DNA of 34,865 nucleotides from Candidatus Sungiibacteriota bacterium (GCA_016186095.1 JACPMG010000026.1:1-34865), one strand, 5' to 3'; positions 1 to 11,292 are shown, counted from the stretch's first letter. The notes: generated from the letters alone by a model not told the origin. Program-made: numbers and translations.

Positions 1-215
1 GCACCGAGGAAGCAGGCCTCGGCAGAGTGCCGCCCTTCTGGGGCTAGGCGGCAATCGCATGGACTCTTTCACCGAGGTTCCAACCCCTCGGATCCGGGGC
101 GAGGAGACGCCATGGCCCCGATTTTGGCTTCTTTTCGGCTGGTGCCAGTCTATACTCCCTCGCCGGAGTCAGGAAGGGCGGACCTTCGTCTCTCCGCCTG
201 AGACAGAATCATAGC
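1..215. ncRNA. GC-rich, hairpin-dense non-coding segment; possible structured RNA truncated by the window edge, family and strand not determined
   Basis: No credible ORF. Consecutive hairpins: CCGAGG..CCTCGG, GCCGCC..GGCGGC, CCGAGG..CCTCGG, CGGGGC..GCCCCG, ACTCC..GGAGT, GGCGGA..TCCGCC. More GC-rich than flanking intergenic DNA. Confidence 0.4.
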
Positions 216-257
216 TACAGTATATATCTTTGAATAAACTTTGTCAATAGCTTAATC

Positions 258-283
258 AAAAATTGGCTCAAATGAGCCAATTT
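258..283 (-). terminator. Intrinsic terminator downstream of recA
   Basis: AAATTGGCTCA-AA-TGAGCCAATTT stem; on the minus strand followed by TTTTT. Confidence 0.7.
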
Positions 284-348
284 CATATACAAAGAAGTTC
301 TCGACTCCTCCAGTCGTAATTGGAGTCGCTCGAAGAATATTCAACGTA

Positions 349-1344
349 CTATTCTTTAATCACCTCTTTTATCTTTTTCATTATCTCATCCCTGACTTTG
401 GTATTTTCCTTCAAATAATTTTTCGCCGTATCAAAACCAACGCCTAATTTTAGATTGCCGTAAGTGAAACTGGCGCCGGATTTTTTTATAATATCGTACT
501 TAAGTCCTGTATTTAGAACGTCAGCATCATAAGAGATCCCCTCATTGTAAAAAATATCAAACTCCGCGGTCTTAAACGGCGGCGCCACTTTATTTTTTAC
601 CACTTTGGCTTTGACGCGATTGCCAATGATCTCCTCGCCTTTTTTTATCTGTGCCGCGCGCCGAACGTCAATGCGCACCGAGGAGTAAAATTTTAAGGCC
701 TTGCCGCCGGGCGTGGTCTCCGGATTGCCCCACATAATTCCTATCTGCATTCGGATCTGATTTATGAAAACTATCACGGTTTTGGATTTGGAAATTACAG
801 CCGTAAGTTTCCTCAACGCATGGGACATGAGCCGCGCCTGCAGTCCCATGTGCTGCTGTCCCATATCGCCTTCTATTTCCGCGCGGGGTGTCAGGGCGGC
901 TACCGAGTCCACCACAATGATATCCACGGCATTGGAGCGCACCAAGGACTCTACGATCTCCAAGGCCTGCTCTCCGGTATCCGGTTGGGAGATTAAAAGA
1001 TCGTTAATCTTCACGCCTATTTTTTTGGCATACTCCGGATCAAGCGCATGTTCGGCATCCACAAAGGCGGCAAGCCCGCCTTTTTTTTGCGCCTCGCGAA
1101 TCATATGAAGAGCCAGGGTTGTCTTCCCGCTTGATTCCGGGCCGAAGATCTCAACGATGCGCCCTCTGGGCACTCCCCCTACTCCCAAAGCCGCATCCAA
1201 GCCGAAAGAACCCGTGGGTATAACATCCACATCCAGCCGCCTTACCTCCCCGAGTTTCATGATTGACCCCTCGCCGAATTTATCCTGAATTTCTTTTACC
1301 GCCGATTCCAGAAGTTTTGTTTTATCTAATTTGTCGTCCTTCAA
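349..1344 (-). CDS. recA: Recombinase RecA
   Basis: Walker [56 protein letters not shown]. Confidence 0.98.
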   Translation of the reverse strand: MKDDKLDKTKLLESAVKEIQDKFGEGSIMKLGEVRRLDVDVIPTGSFGLDAALGVGGVPRGRIVEIFGPESSGKTTLALHMIREAQKKGGLAAFVDAEHALDPEYAKKIGVKINDLLISQPDTGEQALEIVESLVRSNAVDIIVVDSVAALTPRAEIEGDMGQQHMGLQARLMSHALRKLTAVISKSKTVIVFINQIRMQIGIMWGNPETTPGGKALKFYSSVRIDVRRAAQIKKGEEIIGNRVKAKVVKNKVAPPFKTAEFDIFYNEGISYDADVLNTGLKYDIIKKSGASFTYGNLKLGVGFDTAKNYLKENTKVRDEIMKKIKEVIKE

Positions 1345-1411
1345 TATCGTGTATCGTGTATCGTGTATCGCGTATCGCGCTATCTTGCGTTACACGCTAC
1401 ACGTTATACGA
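1345..1411. repeat. Inverted heptamer-repeat element (TATCGTG/TATCGCG arm; TACACGN arm)
   Basis: TATCGTG x3 + TATCGCG x2, then TACACGC TACACGT TATACGA; abuts the recA start codon. Confidence 0.85.
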
Positions 1412-1417
1412 GTCGCA

Positions 1418-2077
1418 TTATTTAACTAATACGTACCTCACCATCTTTGATTCTTTTCCAAACCTGTCTTTTACTAAAAACTCAAGCGCATTTAGTCCAG
1501 CGGCAAGTTCAATTTCTTCATTAAAATTGCCGATCCCGTCAATTTTAAGCTCGCGTCCGTTTACTGTCAACAGACTTTCCTTCTCGACTTTTCCCTTAAT
1601 CCGCACTAATGGCCCTGGTACGGCTATTTTATCAAGAGGTTCCTTAATGCTTATAGTCGGGGATGTCATAAAATTTGTCAGCCTTATGCCCGATACCAGT
1701 AGTATGGCCAGAAGCGCCCCCCCGCCCAGAATCATACCAAGACGTTGCGGAGTGAGATATAGATGGGTATCCCTGTTTGTCGGCAGGGCGGTAAACTCTC
1801 GTTTGTTCCTGAACATACGCACATCCCACTCGGCATTGAACTCTTTAATAAGATTTTCCGGTTCAGGGAGAGAAAGTATAACAAGCAATTTTTTTAAAAA
1901 ACCTTGAGCATACACTTTGGCCGGAAAAACCTCATAATTATCTTCCTCAAGTCCATAGAGATACCGGGCGTTTACCTGAATGTCGCGCACGATCTGATCC
2001 GGCGAAAAACCCAATGCCTCACGCCTTTTACGAAGCCGCTCTCCCAAGGTTTCTTGCTCTTTGTCGCGATGAGTCAT
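1418..2077 (-). CDS. RodZ-like helix-turn-helix membrane protein
   Basis: N-terminal HTH (LGERLRKRREALGFSPDQIVRDIQVNARYLYGLEEDNY), one TM segment, extracellular Ig-like C-terminal domain. Confidence 0.8.
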   Translation of the reverse strand: MTHRDKEQETLGERLRKRREALGFSPDQIVRDIQVNARYLYGLEEDNYEVFPAKVYAQGFLKKLLVILSLPEPENLIKEFNAEWDVRMFRNKREFTALPTNRDTHLYLTPQRLGMILGGGALLAILLVSGIRLTNFMTSPTISIKEPLDKIAVPGPLVRIKGKVEKESLLTVNGRELKIDGIGNFNEEIELAAGLNALEFLVKDRFGKESKMVRYVLVK

Positions 2078-3609
2078 GAATTGTGATCACCATCCTTCGT
2101 TTCGTAACTGCCGATCCTGGATTCTGCGGTCTTAATAAGCACTTCTCGCGGTTTGGCGCCATCCGCAGGTCCAATGAGGCCGCGGGCTTCCATCAGATCC
2201 AGGAGGCGAGCCGCCCGCGCATATCCTACACGTAGACGGCGCTGCAGATACGATGCCGATGCTTTCCCCGCCTGTGTCACCACCTCTCGAGCCTCGCCAT
2301 AGAGAGGGTCATCATCTCCAAAAAATTCCGCAGAGTCTTCCTCGCCTGCCCCGGCTTTCGTTTCCAAGATCGCTTCTTCGTATTCCGGCGCTTCGACCTC
2401 TTCTCGTAAAAAATCCACAGCTCGTTTTACCTCCTGTTCAGAAACGAATGCCCCTTGGATCCGGCGGGGCTTAGCGGTATCTCCGGCCAGAAACAGCATA
2501 TCTCCGTTGCCGAGAAGTTTTTCCGCCCCGGCCATATCCAGAATGGTCCGGGAGTCAATTTGGGAGGCCACTTGAAACGCGATCCGCGAGGTAATATTCG
2601 CTTTGATTAAACCCGTGATTACTTCCACCGATGGACGCTGAGTGGAAACGACCAAATGAATCCCTACGGCGCGCGCCATCTGCGCTAAACGGATAATCGC
2701 CGACTCAACCTCTCGAGGAAATACCGCCATGAGATCCGCTAACTCATCAATGATGATCACAATATAGGGCATGAGTTCTCCCTCCTGATTTTTGGCTGCC
2801 GCAGAATTGTAGCTTACGATGTCGCGTACCTGATGAGCGGAGAGGACGTCGTAACGTCTATCCATTTCCTTCGTTGCCCAGTGAAGCGCCTGAATAGTGG
2901 TCTTGGGGTCGGTGATGACGGGCGTCAGGAGGTGAGGAATATCATTATATACGGAAAGTTCCACTCGTTTTGGATCAACGATGATGAAGCGTAAAATTTC
3001 CGGAGGATTACGATAAAGGAATGATGTTAGCATAGTATGCGCGCATACTGACTTGCCTGCACCGGTAGCGCCGCTGATAAGAAGATGCGGCATACGCGCC
3101 AAATCCGCAAAGACCGGCAATCCGGCCACGTCTCTGCCTAAAGCAAAAAGGAGCGGATGAACCGATTCTTGAAATACTTTTTGCTCCAGCAGTGCCCGGA
3201 GTCCCACTAAAGCTATGGAACGGTTGGGGACCTCAATGCCCACGAGCGATTTCCCCGGAATCGGCGCCTCAATTCTGATCGGATGCGCGGCAAGCGCCAG
3301 AGAAAGGTCATTATGCAATCCGATGATTCGTGAAAGTTTTACTCCCTCTGCCGGGCGAAGCGTGTATTGAGTGACGGTCGGGCCTATGGATACTTCCGCC
3401 ATCTCAACATCTATTCCAAAATTCTCCAGCGTCCGTTTTATAACATTGGCGTTGGCTCGTATATCGCCGGAGGACGGGGTCCCCCGGTCTCCCTGCAGGA
3501 GCTCAAGCGGAGGTTTTTTGTATTCAAATTTTTTCAGGCGTTTACGCGGAAACCGCAGTATTAGAATTACCCTCCCTTTTCTCAATAGCCGAGGCAAGGG
3601 CATTGCCAA
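2074..3609 (-). CDS. ftsK: DNA translocase FtsK/SpoIIIE, motor and gamma domain (C-terminal ORF of split ftsK)
   Basis: GDIRANANVIKRTLENFGIDVEMAEVSIGPTVTQYTLRPAEGVKLSRI, Walker A ISGATGAGKS, C-terminal winged-helix gamma domain. Confidence 0.93.
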   Translation of the reverse strand: MAMPLPRLLRKGRVILILRFPRKRLKKFEYKKPPLELLQGDRGTPSSGDIRANANVIKRTLENFGIDVEMAEVSIGPTVTQYTLRPAEGVKLSRIIGLHNDLSLALAAHPIRIEAPIPGKSLVGIEVPNRSIALVGLRALLEQKVFQESVHPLLFALGRDVAGLPVFADLARMPHLLISGATGAGKSVCAHTMLTSFLYRNPPEILRFIIVDPKRVELSVYNDIPHLLTPVITDPKTTIQALHWATKEMDRRYDVLSAHQVRDIVSYNSAAAKNQEGELMPYIVIIIDELADLMAVFPREVESAIIRLAQMARAVGIHLVVSTQRPSVEVITGLIKANITSRIAFQVASQIDSRTILDMAGAEKLLGNGDMLFLAGDTAKPRRIQGAFVSEQEVKRAVDFLREEVEAPEYEEAILETKAGAGEEDSAEFFGDDDPLYGEAREVVTQAGKASASYLQRRLRVGYARAARLLDLMEARGLIGPADGAKPREVLIKTAESRIGSYETKDGDHNS

Positions 3610-4198
3610 TTTGGTTTAAGATCGTATGAGCGGGCATTTCTGCTTTGTCGGCAACGGTCTGCTCCATTTCTTCTTCTTTTCCCGTTACTTCTTTTTTTCT
3701 CCAAATCGGCACATTGAGCATCAGCAGTACGGAGACGGCAAAAGCCCCGCCGGAAATTATGAGACTTGCCAAAGAATCAAAAAGTTTAAGCAGAGGCGCC
3801 GACGTCAAGAACCCGATTATCCCGCCGGTTCGTATCCCAAAAATTATATCAAGCAGAGTCAGACTTGATATAAGAAAAAGCGTGCCGCCAAGAAGTGTTG
3901 CCCCTAAAATTTTCCGCTTTTCTGAAAAAAGCAGCGAGAATCCGACCAAAACAGAAGCAAGCGGCGCAAAAAAGTATCCTCGGCCCAGGAGCCAGTCAAA
4001 CATTCGGAAAAGATAGCCGCCCGCGCTCCCGCCCTTACCGATGTAGCTCAACACAAAAAGTGCGGCGACTATAAAAAAGAACACCGCTAAAACCGATTTC
4101 TTGGTTTCGGGATGGAGATCGGCATGCCAGGCTGACGCGGCTTTCCTTTTCTGGCCCTCCGCCTCCTGCATTTTTTTTCTGTGATTCCTTCGGCTCAT
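3542..4198 (-). CDS. ftsK: FtsK N-terminal 4-TM domain (N-terminal ORF of split ftsK)
   Basis: Four hydrophobic helices directly upstream of the FtsK motor ORF, overlapping it in a different frame. Confidence 0.75.
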   Translation of the reverse strand: MSRRNHRKKMQEAEGQKRKAASAWHADLHPETKKSVLAVFFFIVAALFVLSYIGKGGSAGGYLFRMFDWLLGRGYFFAPLASVLVGFSLLFSEKRKILGATLLGGTLFLISSLTLLDIIFGIRTGGIIGFLTSAPLLKLFDSLASLIISGGAFAVSVLLMLNVPIWRKKEVTGKEEEMEQTVADKAEMPAHTILNQIGNALASAIEKREGNSNTAVSA

Positions 4199-4215
4199 TT
4201 AATCCAGTTTATGCC

Positions 4216-4250
4216 AAACAAACGCCCCCAGCAAGTGGGGGCGTTTGTTT
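4216..4250 (-). terminator. Long GC-rich hairpin, probable rpoBC terminator
   Basis: AAACAAACGCCCCC-loop-GGGGGCGTTTGTTT, 14-bp stem just after the rpoC stop. Confidence 0.75.
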
Positions 4251-4253
4251 ATT

Positions 4254-7200
4254 TCAGACGGAAAGCTTTTTTTTGTATCCCGTTCCTGACGGTATCAGGC
4301 GCCCGATAATTACATTTTCCTTAAGTCCGCGCAGTGGATCGCGTTTGCCGCGAACAGCCGCGTCAATGAGTACCCGCGCGGTTTCCTGAAACGAAGCGGA
4401 GGAGAGAAAACTTGAAGTGGAAAGTGCTACACGGGTAATGCCCAAAAGCAATTGGAAGGCCGTAGCCGGCTTTTTCCCGGCGCGAAGCGAACGGATATTC
4501 GCTCTACGAAATTCACGTTTCTCCACGACTTCTCCGGAACTAAAATTGGTATCGCCGGCATCTTTTATACGCACACGGGAAAACATCTGACGTACGATCA
4601 CCTCGATATGCTTATCATGGATTGGCGCGCCCTGTAGAGAATAAATTTTTTGTACCTCCTTGATAACATATTTCTCTACCGCCTCCTTGCCTGCCAGACG
4701 GAAAAGTTCCCGTAAATCGGCATGTCCCTCGGATAAAAGATCGCCTTTGGCGATTTTGCCTCCGACTTCCACCAGAAGCCCCGTTGCCGGAGGAATACGG
4801 AATTCCTTGTTGTCCCCGGCCGAAATTCCCAGCTTAGTAAGCAGACGTTTTTTTGTTTTAGCGGTTGTCTCCTCCGGCTCGACTTTAATCTTAACCGCCT
4901 TTTCGCGTCCCACATCCGAAATTTCAATGATCTCTCCGGCAACATCACTCATAACCGCACGGCCTTTGGGGGGACGTACTTCAAAAATTTCTTCAACGCG
5001 CGGGAGACCACTGGTAATATCTCCTCCCCCGGCTACGCCGCCCGTATGGAAAGTCCTCATAGTAAGCTGGGTCCCCGGTTCTCCAATCGCTTGCGCAGCC
5101 ACAATTCCCACCGCCTCACCTTGACGTATCAGCATGTTATTCCCAAGATCATACCCGTAGCATTGCTGGCAGACGCCTTCCAAACTCCGGCAAGTGATGG
5201 CCGAACGCACCAGAACCCTATCAATTCGCCGTTCGTCAATAAGTTTTGCCCTTTCGTGGTCCAGCGCGTCTCCCGCCTGAAGAATAATCGCTCCTTCACT
5301 ATCTTTAACATCCGCAAAAAGCACCCGGCCGAACGCACGCTGTCCAAGAGTCTTATTTACCTCCTCGGAATCTTTACGGACAATTTCAAAACCTTGTTTC
5401 GTCCGGCAATCAAGCTCGGGAATAATTACGTCCTGCGCCACATCAACAAGACGGCGAGTCAGATAACCGGCGGCGGAAGTACGCAAAGCCGTATCAGCGG
5501 TGCCTTTCCGAGCGCCATGCGTAGAAATAAAGTATTCCAGAACGTTCAGGCCCTCTTTATAAGAAGAGAGCACCGGCAACTCGATAATTTTCCCGGCCGG
5601 ATTTACCACAAGTCCCTTCATGCCGGACATTTGCCTGATCTGCGTCCACGATCCGCGCGCCTTGGAGTCAACCATAGAAAATATGGGGTTAAACTGATGC
5701 AATGCTTGCGGTACCAATTTAGTTATGGCTTCCACCACTCCCTGCCAAGTTTCCACTATCCGGTCGTAGCGTTCCTTCTCGGTCAGAAGACCTCGCTGGT
5801 ATTGATCCAAAATTTTGGCTATTTCTTCCTCAGCCGCCGTAACCAGCCGCCGTTTGTCCTGCGGGATAATGAGATCGTCCATTCCCCATGAAATTCCGGA
5901 TTTGGTGGAATACTCGAATCCAAAACGCTTGATGTTATCAAGAATGGGCGGCGTTTGAGCGATACCATAATGCTTGATAATGCGGGCGACAATATCGGCG
6001 AGATCCCGATTTTTGACTTGCTGGTTTACATAAGGGAAATCGTCCGGCAGTGAGCGATTGAAGAGTACCCGGCCGGCGGTTGTTTCCACGATCTCCCGGG
6101 CATCCGTCAATTCCTTGGCAAGGTATCCGGAGAGCTTTGTTTTGTCCATGCGCACCTTTATGGGCTCATGCAGTGTTATTGCCCCAAAATTATAAGCAAG
6201 CACCGCCTCCTCCGGCGACGCAAATATTTTTTTGGCACCCGTCCCCTCCCCCCGCTCCATAGTGGCAAAATAACAACCCAGCACTATATCCTGCGTGGGA
6301 TTTACAATCGGATCTCCAGTGGCGGGCTTAAGCAAATTATTAGCAGAAAGCATTATGCGCCCCGCCTCATCTTGAGCTTCATCGGTGAGCGGAAGGTGTA
6401 CTGCCATCTGGTCCCCGTCAAAGTCCGCGTTAAAGGCGGGACAGACCATCGGGTGAATCTGGATCGCATCGCCTTCAATAAGCACCGGCTGAAAAGCTTG
6501 AATTCCAAGGCGATGGAGGGTTGGCGCACGGTTAAGAATAACAAACCGTCCCCGTATGACTTCTTCCAGTACGGCCCATACCTCGGGATTTTGATCTTCA
6601 ATGAGTTTTCCCGCGCCCCGGATGTTGTAGGCGACATCGCGCTCAATAAGTTTGCGTATCACAAAGGGCTTAAAAAGCTCCAGCGCCATTTTTTTAGGAA
6701 TTCCGCATTCCCCAAGCTGTAGTTCCGGACCGACAACTATCACCGAACGGCCTGAATAATCAACCCTTTTCCCTAAAAGATTTTGTCTAAACCTGCCCTG
6801 CTTGCCCTTAAGGATGTCGGCCAGAGATTTTAAGGGACGGCGCTGAACTTGTGATGCAACAGGCGCCGTTCCCCTGCGGATGGAATTATCAATCAACGCA
6901 TCCACTGCTTCCTGCAGCATGCGCTTTTCGTTTCTGGTTATGACTTCCGGCGCGTTCAACTCATATAAACGCTTCAAGCGATTATTCCTATTTATCACCC
7001 GGCGATAAAGATCGTTTAAATCGGAGGTTGCATAGCGTCCTCCATCAAGCTGAACCATGGGCCGCAGGTCCGGCGGAATGACCGGTATAACCGTAAGAAA
7101 CATCCACTCCGGCCTTATGTTCGCGCGCGCCATTCCATTTATTACTTCCAACCTCCGCAGGATCTTTCGCTGGCCCACAGGAGATTGCTGCGGCAATTCT

Positions 7201-7904
7201 TTTTCCAAGCGCTCCTTCAGCTCCCCGCAGTTAACAGTCTCCAGAATCTTGCGTATGGACTCCGCGCCTATGGAGGCTTCAAATACCTCCCCAAATTTTC
7301 TGGAAATACGATGATATTCAACCTCGGAAATCACCTGGTATAATTTTAAATTCCGCAGTTCCTCCCTGGTTTTTTCTTTGGCTTCTTTCAACCGCACTAA
7401 CTCATCTCGCTCCGCCGATTTTGATTTGAGTTTGAATTCTTTATCAATTTCGTCCAGTGCGGTCAGACGCGCTTCTTCATCTATCTTAGTGATTACATAA
7501 CCGGCAAAATATATCACTTTTTCAAGGTCGCTGACCGAAATGTCCAGAAGCAAACCTATTTTTGAAGGCACTCCCCGCAAAAACCAAATATGGCTTACCG
7601 GGGCGGCAAGTTTAATGTGACCCATCCGTTCTCTACGCACGATTGAACGCGTAACCTCAACCCCGCATTTGTCGCATACTATTCCTTTATAGCGTATGCG
7701 CCGGTATTTCCCGCAGTAACACTCCCAGTCTTTGGTGGGGCCGAAGATGCGTTCGTCAAAAAGACCGTCGCGTTCCGGTTTCCCGGTACGATAGTTGATG
7801 GTCTCCGGTTTGGTAATCTCGCCATGCGACCATGACAAAATATCATCGGGAGAAGCGAGTTTTAAAACAATTGCTTCAAAGTCGGTTAAAGATGTCTGTT
7901 CCAT
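4254..7904 (-). CDS. rpoC: DNA-directed RNA polymerase subunit beta'
   Basis: NADFDGDQMAVHLPL active site, zinc-binding CYCGKYRRIRYKGIVCDKCGVE, GEAVGIVAAQAIGEPGTQLTMRTFHTGG. Confidence 0.99.
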   Translation of the reverse strand: MEQTSLTDFEAIVLKLASPDDILSWSHGEITKPETINYRTGKPERDGLFDERIFGPTKDWECYCGKYRRIRYKGIVCDKCGVEVTRSIVRRERMGHIKLAAPVSHIWFLRGVPSKIGLLLDISVSDLEKVIYFAGYVITKIDEEARLTALDEIDKEFKLKSKSAERDELVRLKEAKEKTREELRNLKLYQVISEVEYHRISRKFGEVFEASIGAESIRKILETVNCGELKERLEKELPQQSPVGQRKILRRLEVINGMARANIRPEWMFLTVIPVIPPDLRPMVQLDGGRYATSDLNDLYRRVINRNNRLKRLYELNAPEVITRNEKRMLQEAVDALIDNSIRRGTAPVASQVQRRPLKSLADILKGKQGRFRQNLLGKRVDYSGRSVIVVGPELQLGECGIPKKMALELFKPFVIRKLIERDVAYNIRGAGKLIEDQNPEVWAVLEEVIRGRFVILNRAPTLHRLGIQAFQPVLIEGDAIQIHPMVCPAFNADFDGDQMAVHLPLTDEAQDEAGRIMLSANNLLKPATGDPIVNPTQDIVLGCYFATMERGEGTGAKKIFASPEEAVLAYNFGAITLHEPIKVRMDKTKLSGYLAKELTDAREIVETTAGRVLFNRSLPDDFPYVNQQVKNRDLADIVARIIKHYGIAQTPPILDNIKRFGFEYSTKSGISWGMDDLIIPQDKRRLVTAAEEEIAKILDQYQRGLLTEKERYDRIVETWQGVVEAITKLVPQALHQFNPIFSMVDSKARGSWTQIRQMSGMKGLVVNPAGKIIELPVLSSYKEGLNVLEYFISTHGARKGTADTALRTSAAGYLTRRLVDVAQDVIIPELDCRTKQGFEIVRKDSEEVNKTLGQRAFGRVLFADVKDSEGAIILQAGDALDHERAKLIDERRIDRVLVRSAITCRSLEGVCQQCYGYDLGNNMLIRQGEAVGIVAAQAIGEPGTQLTMRTFHTGGVAGGGDITSGLPRVEEIFEVRPPKGRAVMSDVAGEIIEISDVGREKAVKIKVEPEETTAKTKKRLLTKLGISAGDNKEFRIPPATGLLVEVGGKIAKGDLLSEGHADLRELFRLAGKEAVEKYVIKEVQKIYSLQGAPIHDKHIEVIVRQMFSRVRIKDAGDTNFSSGEVVEKREFRRANIRSLRAGKKPATAFQLLLGITRVALSTSSFLSSASFQETARVLIDAAVRGKRDPLRGLKENVIIGRLIPSGTGYKKKLSV

Positions 7905-10900
7905 CTATTTAGCTTTAGTTCTGACCCTGACCGGGGCGGGTTTTCTTTCCTCTACTGGGACGTGTTTTCCCGCCGCAGCTTCTTTCTTCATAATATCCAC
8001 GTTTAAAGCCAGACCTTTCAATTCGTTCACCAACACGTTGAACGAAGCGGGAATATTCGGATTCTTGATTTTTTCTCCGTTTATGATCGCCTCATACGTG
8101 GCCGATCTTCCCAGAACATCATCTGATTTTATAGTCAGCATTTCCTGCAGAGTATGCGCAGCCCCGTAGCCCTCCAAAGCCCAGACCTCCATCTCGCCGA
8201 AACGCTGGCCTCCAAACTGCGCTTTGCCTCCCAGAGGTTGTTGAGTAATCAGGGAGTAAGGACCAATGGAACGCATGTGGATTTTATCTTCCACCAAATG
8301 GATCAATTTCATTATATAAACGTATCCCACCGTCACCTGTTGATCGAACCTTTCTCCCGTCCGGCCGTCATAAAGTGTCACCTTTCCATTTTCCGGCAGT
8401 CCTGCCGATTTCAACTCTTGTTTAATCTCTCTCTCGGAGGTGCCGGCGAGCGCCGGAGTGATGGCGCGATACCCTAATTTTTTGGCGGCCCAGCCAAGAT
8501 GGGTTTCCAATATCTGTCCAAGATTCATACGTGAAGCAACTCCCAGAGGATTTAATATGATCTCCAGCGGAGTCCCATCCTCCAAGCACGGCATATCTTC
8601 CTCCGGCAAAATTTTAGCAATAACACCTTTGTTTCCGTGTCTGCCGGCCAGCTTGTCTCCAACCATAATTTTTCGCAGCTGGGCTACGTCCACCTGAATT
8701 TGTTTTATTACGCCGGCCTCCAGTTTATCCCCTTTTTCACGGGAGAACACTTTGATCCCTACGATCCGGCCTCGCTTGCCGTGCGGAAGGCGCAAAGACG
8801 TATCTTTTACGTCACGCGCTTTTTCACCAAATATCGCTCGCAGAAGCTTTTCCTCCGGAGTTAGATCGGATTCTCCTTTAGGAGAGATTTTTCCCACCAA
8901 AATGTCGCCTGAGCGCACCTCGGCTCCCAAGCGTACAATGCCGTCTTCATCAAGATTTTTTAATTTCTCCTCGCCGACGTTCGGAATATCCGGCGTAGTC
9001 ACCTCCGGACCGAGTTTGGTATCACGAACGTCAATTAGGAAATCTTCAACATGAATTGAAGTGAAGCGGTCGTCCTCCAGGAGCTTCTCGGAGATAATGA
9101 TGGCGTCCTCGTAGTTTGCTCCTGACCAGGAAAGGAAGCCGGCCAGAATGTTCTGCCCTAAAGCCAGGTCGCCGCCCTCCGTGGATGAACTGTCTGCCAG
9201 CACCTCTCCTTTTTTCAATTTTTGTCCCAAATCCGCGATCGGCCGCTGACGAATAGCCGTAAAGGCGTTGGTTCTTAAAAAAGAAACCAGGGGGTATTTA
9301 TAAACCTTTCCGCTTTTACCTTTAAAAACTATTTCTCGAGCGTCCACTGCTTGTACTTCGCCCTCTTCTTCGGCAAGTATCACCCGGCCCGAATCGCGCG
9401 CGGCGCGTGTCTCAACCCCCGTGGCGACAAGGGGCGCTCTGGCCCGGACACAAGGCACCGCCTGTCTTTGCATGTTGGAACCCATCATAGCGCGATTCGC
9501 GTCATCATGTTCCAGAAAAGGTATAAGGCTCGTTGCCACGCTTATCGCCTGTTGGGGAGACACATCCATATAATCGACTTCATCTTTTCGTACCACCCCC
9601 GGGCTTCCATGAACTCTTGCCTCGACGCGCTCATCGACGATTTTGCCGTCCGAGTCGTACTGGATGCCGGCATGCGCTATGTTATATTTCACCTCAGAGG
9701 AAGCATCAAGGTACTCCACTTCTTTAGTGAGTCTCCCATCTTTTACTTTAATATACGGGGTTTCAATAAGTCCGAAGGGGTTAAGGCGGGCGTATCCGGC
9801 CAAATGACCCACCAAACCTATATTAGGGCCTTCTGGCGTCTCGATGGGACAGATCCTTCCGTAGTGCGACGGGTGCACATCGCGGACTTCAAAGCCGGCT
9901 CTTTCGCGCTGCAGTCCTCCCGGGCCCATAGCAGAAAGCCGGCGTTTATGTTCAAGTTCCGAAAGCGGATTTACCTGATCCATAAACTGCGATAACTGCG
10001 AAGATGTGAAAAATTCTTTGACCGCGGCCATAAAAGGACGGGCATTGATGAGCTGTGCTGGAGTCAACAGGCTAGGATCGAGCGTGGACATGCGATCTTT
10101 TATGATTCTGGCCATACGGGCAACACCGACCCGGAGTTTATTTTGCAGCAGTTCTCCCACTCCCCGCACTCTCCGGTTTCCTAAGTGGTCAATATCATCT
10201 GCCGACTGGTCACCGCGGTTGTTAAGCCGAATAATTTCTGAAAACACGGCGCACAAATCTTCAATCCCCAACACTTTTCTGCGCGCATTCTCGGCGTTCT
10301 TGGCTACATTTAACCTCTGGTTAAATTTAAACCTGCCTACGTCAGCCAGATCATAACGATCCGATCCAAACATGGACTGGATCAGGGAGCGCGCGTTATC
10401 TACGGTAGCAAGATCCCCCGGACGGATACGCTTGTATATTTCGATAAAGGCCTCGTCTTGAGTCTTGGAAGGATCCCGCTCGACGGTCTTTTTAATATAA
10501 GAAGTCTCGCCGTTATCTATATCGCGAAACGCCTCTATGATCTCCTCATTAGTCTTCATTCCGAACACGCGCAGAAGCGCTGATCCGGGAATTTTTCGCT
10601 TCCGATCAATTTTTACATTAATCGTCCCGTCAAGATCGGTCTCAAATTCTAACCACGCTCCCCGGTTGGGAATTATCTTTGCTCCAAAATAATGTTTACC
10701 TCTGGTAAAATAGCTTGTAAAATATGCTCCGGAGGAACGAATGAGTTGCGAAACCACCACTCTTTCCACTCCGTTTACTACGAAAGTTCCGCGTGGAGTC
10801 ATCAAAGGAAAGTCGCCCAAATAAATTTCCTGCTCTTTGACCTCCTTTGTTTTTTTATTGATAAGCCGTGCACGGATACGAAGTGCTGCCTCATACGACA

Positions 10901-11132
10901 AGTTTAGAGCCCGGGCCTGCGTTTCGGAAAATTTTGGTTCATCAAGCGAGAACCCCGCAATTTCCAGTGTCATTTCCCCGCCGCCGAAATCTTCATGGAT
11001 GGGAGATACCTCGCCGAAAAGTTCTTTAAGGCCCTTTTCAAAAAACCATTTATAAGAGTTTAGCTGGACTTCCGCTAGTTCCGGAAGTTCAGTTAAAGAA
11101 TTTTTATAATTGGAAAAGTGTTTTTTCTCCAT
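7905..11132 (-). CDS. rpoB: DNA-directed RNA polymerase subunit beta
   Basis: [54 protein letters not shown]. Start set at [10 protein letters not shown]. Confidence 0.98.
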   Translation of the reverse strand: MEKKHFSNYKNSLTELPELAEVQLNSYKWFFEKGLKELFGEVSPIHEDFGGGEMTLEIAGFSLDEPKFSETQARALNLSYEAALRIRARLINKKTKEVKEQEIYLGDFPLMTPRGTFVVNGVERVVVSQLIRSSGAYFTSYFTRGKHYFGAKIIPNRGAWLEFETDLDGTINVKIDRKRKIPGSALLRVFGMKTNEEIIEAFRDIDNGETSYIKKTVERDPSKTQDEAFIEIYKRIRPGDLATVDNARSLIQSMFGSDRYDLADVGRFKFNQRLNVAKNAENARRKVLGIEDLCAVFSEIIRLNNRGDQSADDIDHLGNRRVRGVGELLQNKLRVGVARMARIIKDRMSTLDPSLLTPAQLINARPFMAAVKEFFTSSQLSQFMDQVNPLSELEHKRRLSAMGPGGLQRERAGFEVRDVHPSHYGRICPIETPEGPNIGLVGHLAGYARLNPFGLIETPYIKVKDGRLTKEVEYLDASSEVKYNIAHAGIQYDSDGKIVDERVEARVHGSPGVVRKDEVDYMDVSPQQAISVATSLIPFLEHDDANRAMMGSNMQRQAVPCVRARAPLVATGVETRAARDSGRVILAEEEGEVQAVDAREIVFKGKSGKVYKYPLVSFLRTNAFTAIRQRPIADLGQKLKKGEVLADSSSTEGGDLALGQNILAGFLSWSGANYEDAIIISEKLLEDDRFTSIHVEDFLIDVRDTKLGPEVTTPDIPNVGEEKLKNLDEDGIVRLGAEVRSGDILVGKISPKGESDLTPEEKLLRAIFGEKARDVKDTSLRLPHGKRGRIVGIKVFSREKGDKLEAGVIKQIQVDVAQLRKIMVGDKLAGRHGNKGVIAKILPEEDMPCLEDGTPLEIILNPLGVASRMNLGQILETHLGWAAKKLGYRAITPALAGTSEREIKQELKSAGLPENGKVTLYDGRTGERFDQQVTVGYVYIMKLIHLVEDKIHMRSIGPYSLITQQPLGGKAQFGGQRFGEMEVWALEGYGAAHTLQEMLTIKSDDVLGRSATYEAIINGEKIKNPNIPASFNVLVNELKGLALNVDIMKKEAAAGKHVPVEERKPAPVRVRTKAK

Positions 11133-11292
11133 AACAATAATACACCCCAAAACGCCTCCTCTATAGGGGTTAAACTCTAATCTTGCGATTAACGGCTATG
11201 CTCGCAAATAATAGATGTGTATATTATTTAGGGGCTAATATTTCTATCCGTCCTGAATCTGCGCCAGTTTCAGCCCTTTTTACCTATGCATA

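Noticed and set aside
1-215. Assignment as RNase P RNA, tmRNA or SRP RNA
   Set aside because: Only short partial resemblances; no tRNA-like TTCGA arm for tmRNA, no clear paired conserved regions for RNase P, no complete SRP core visible. Left unassigned.
1345-1411. CRISPR-like array
   Set aside because: 7-nt units with no spacers and no cas genes; tandem heptamers, not CRISPR.
4452-9995. Numerous ORFs antisense to rpoB/rpoC (e.g. 5046-5891, 9351-9995)
   Set aside because: They mirror highly conserved coding sequence, lack recognisable domains or RBS, and are expected from codon structure.
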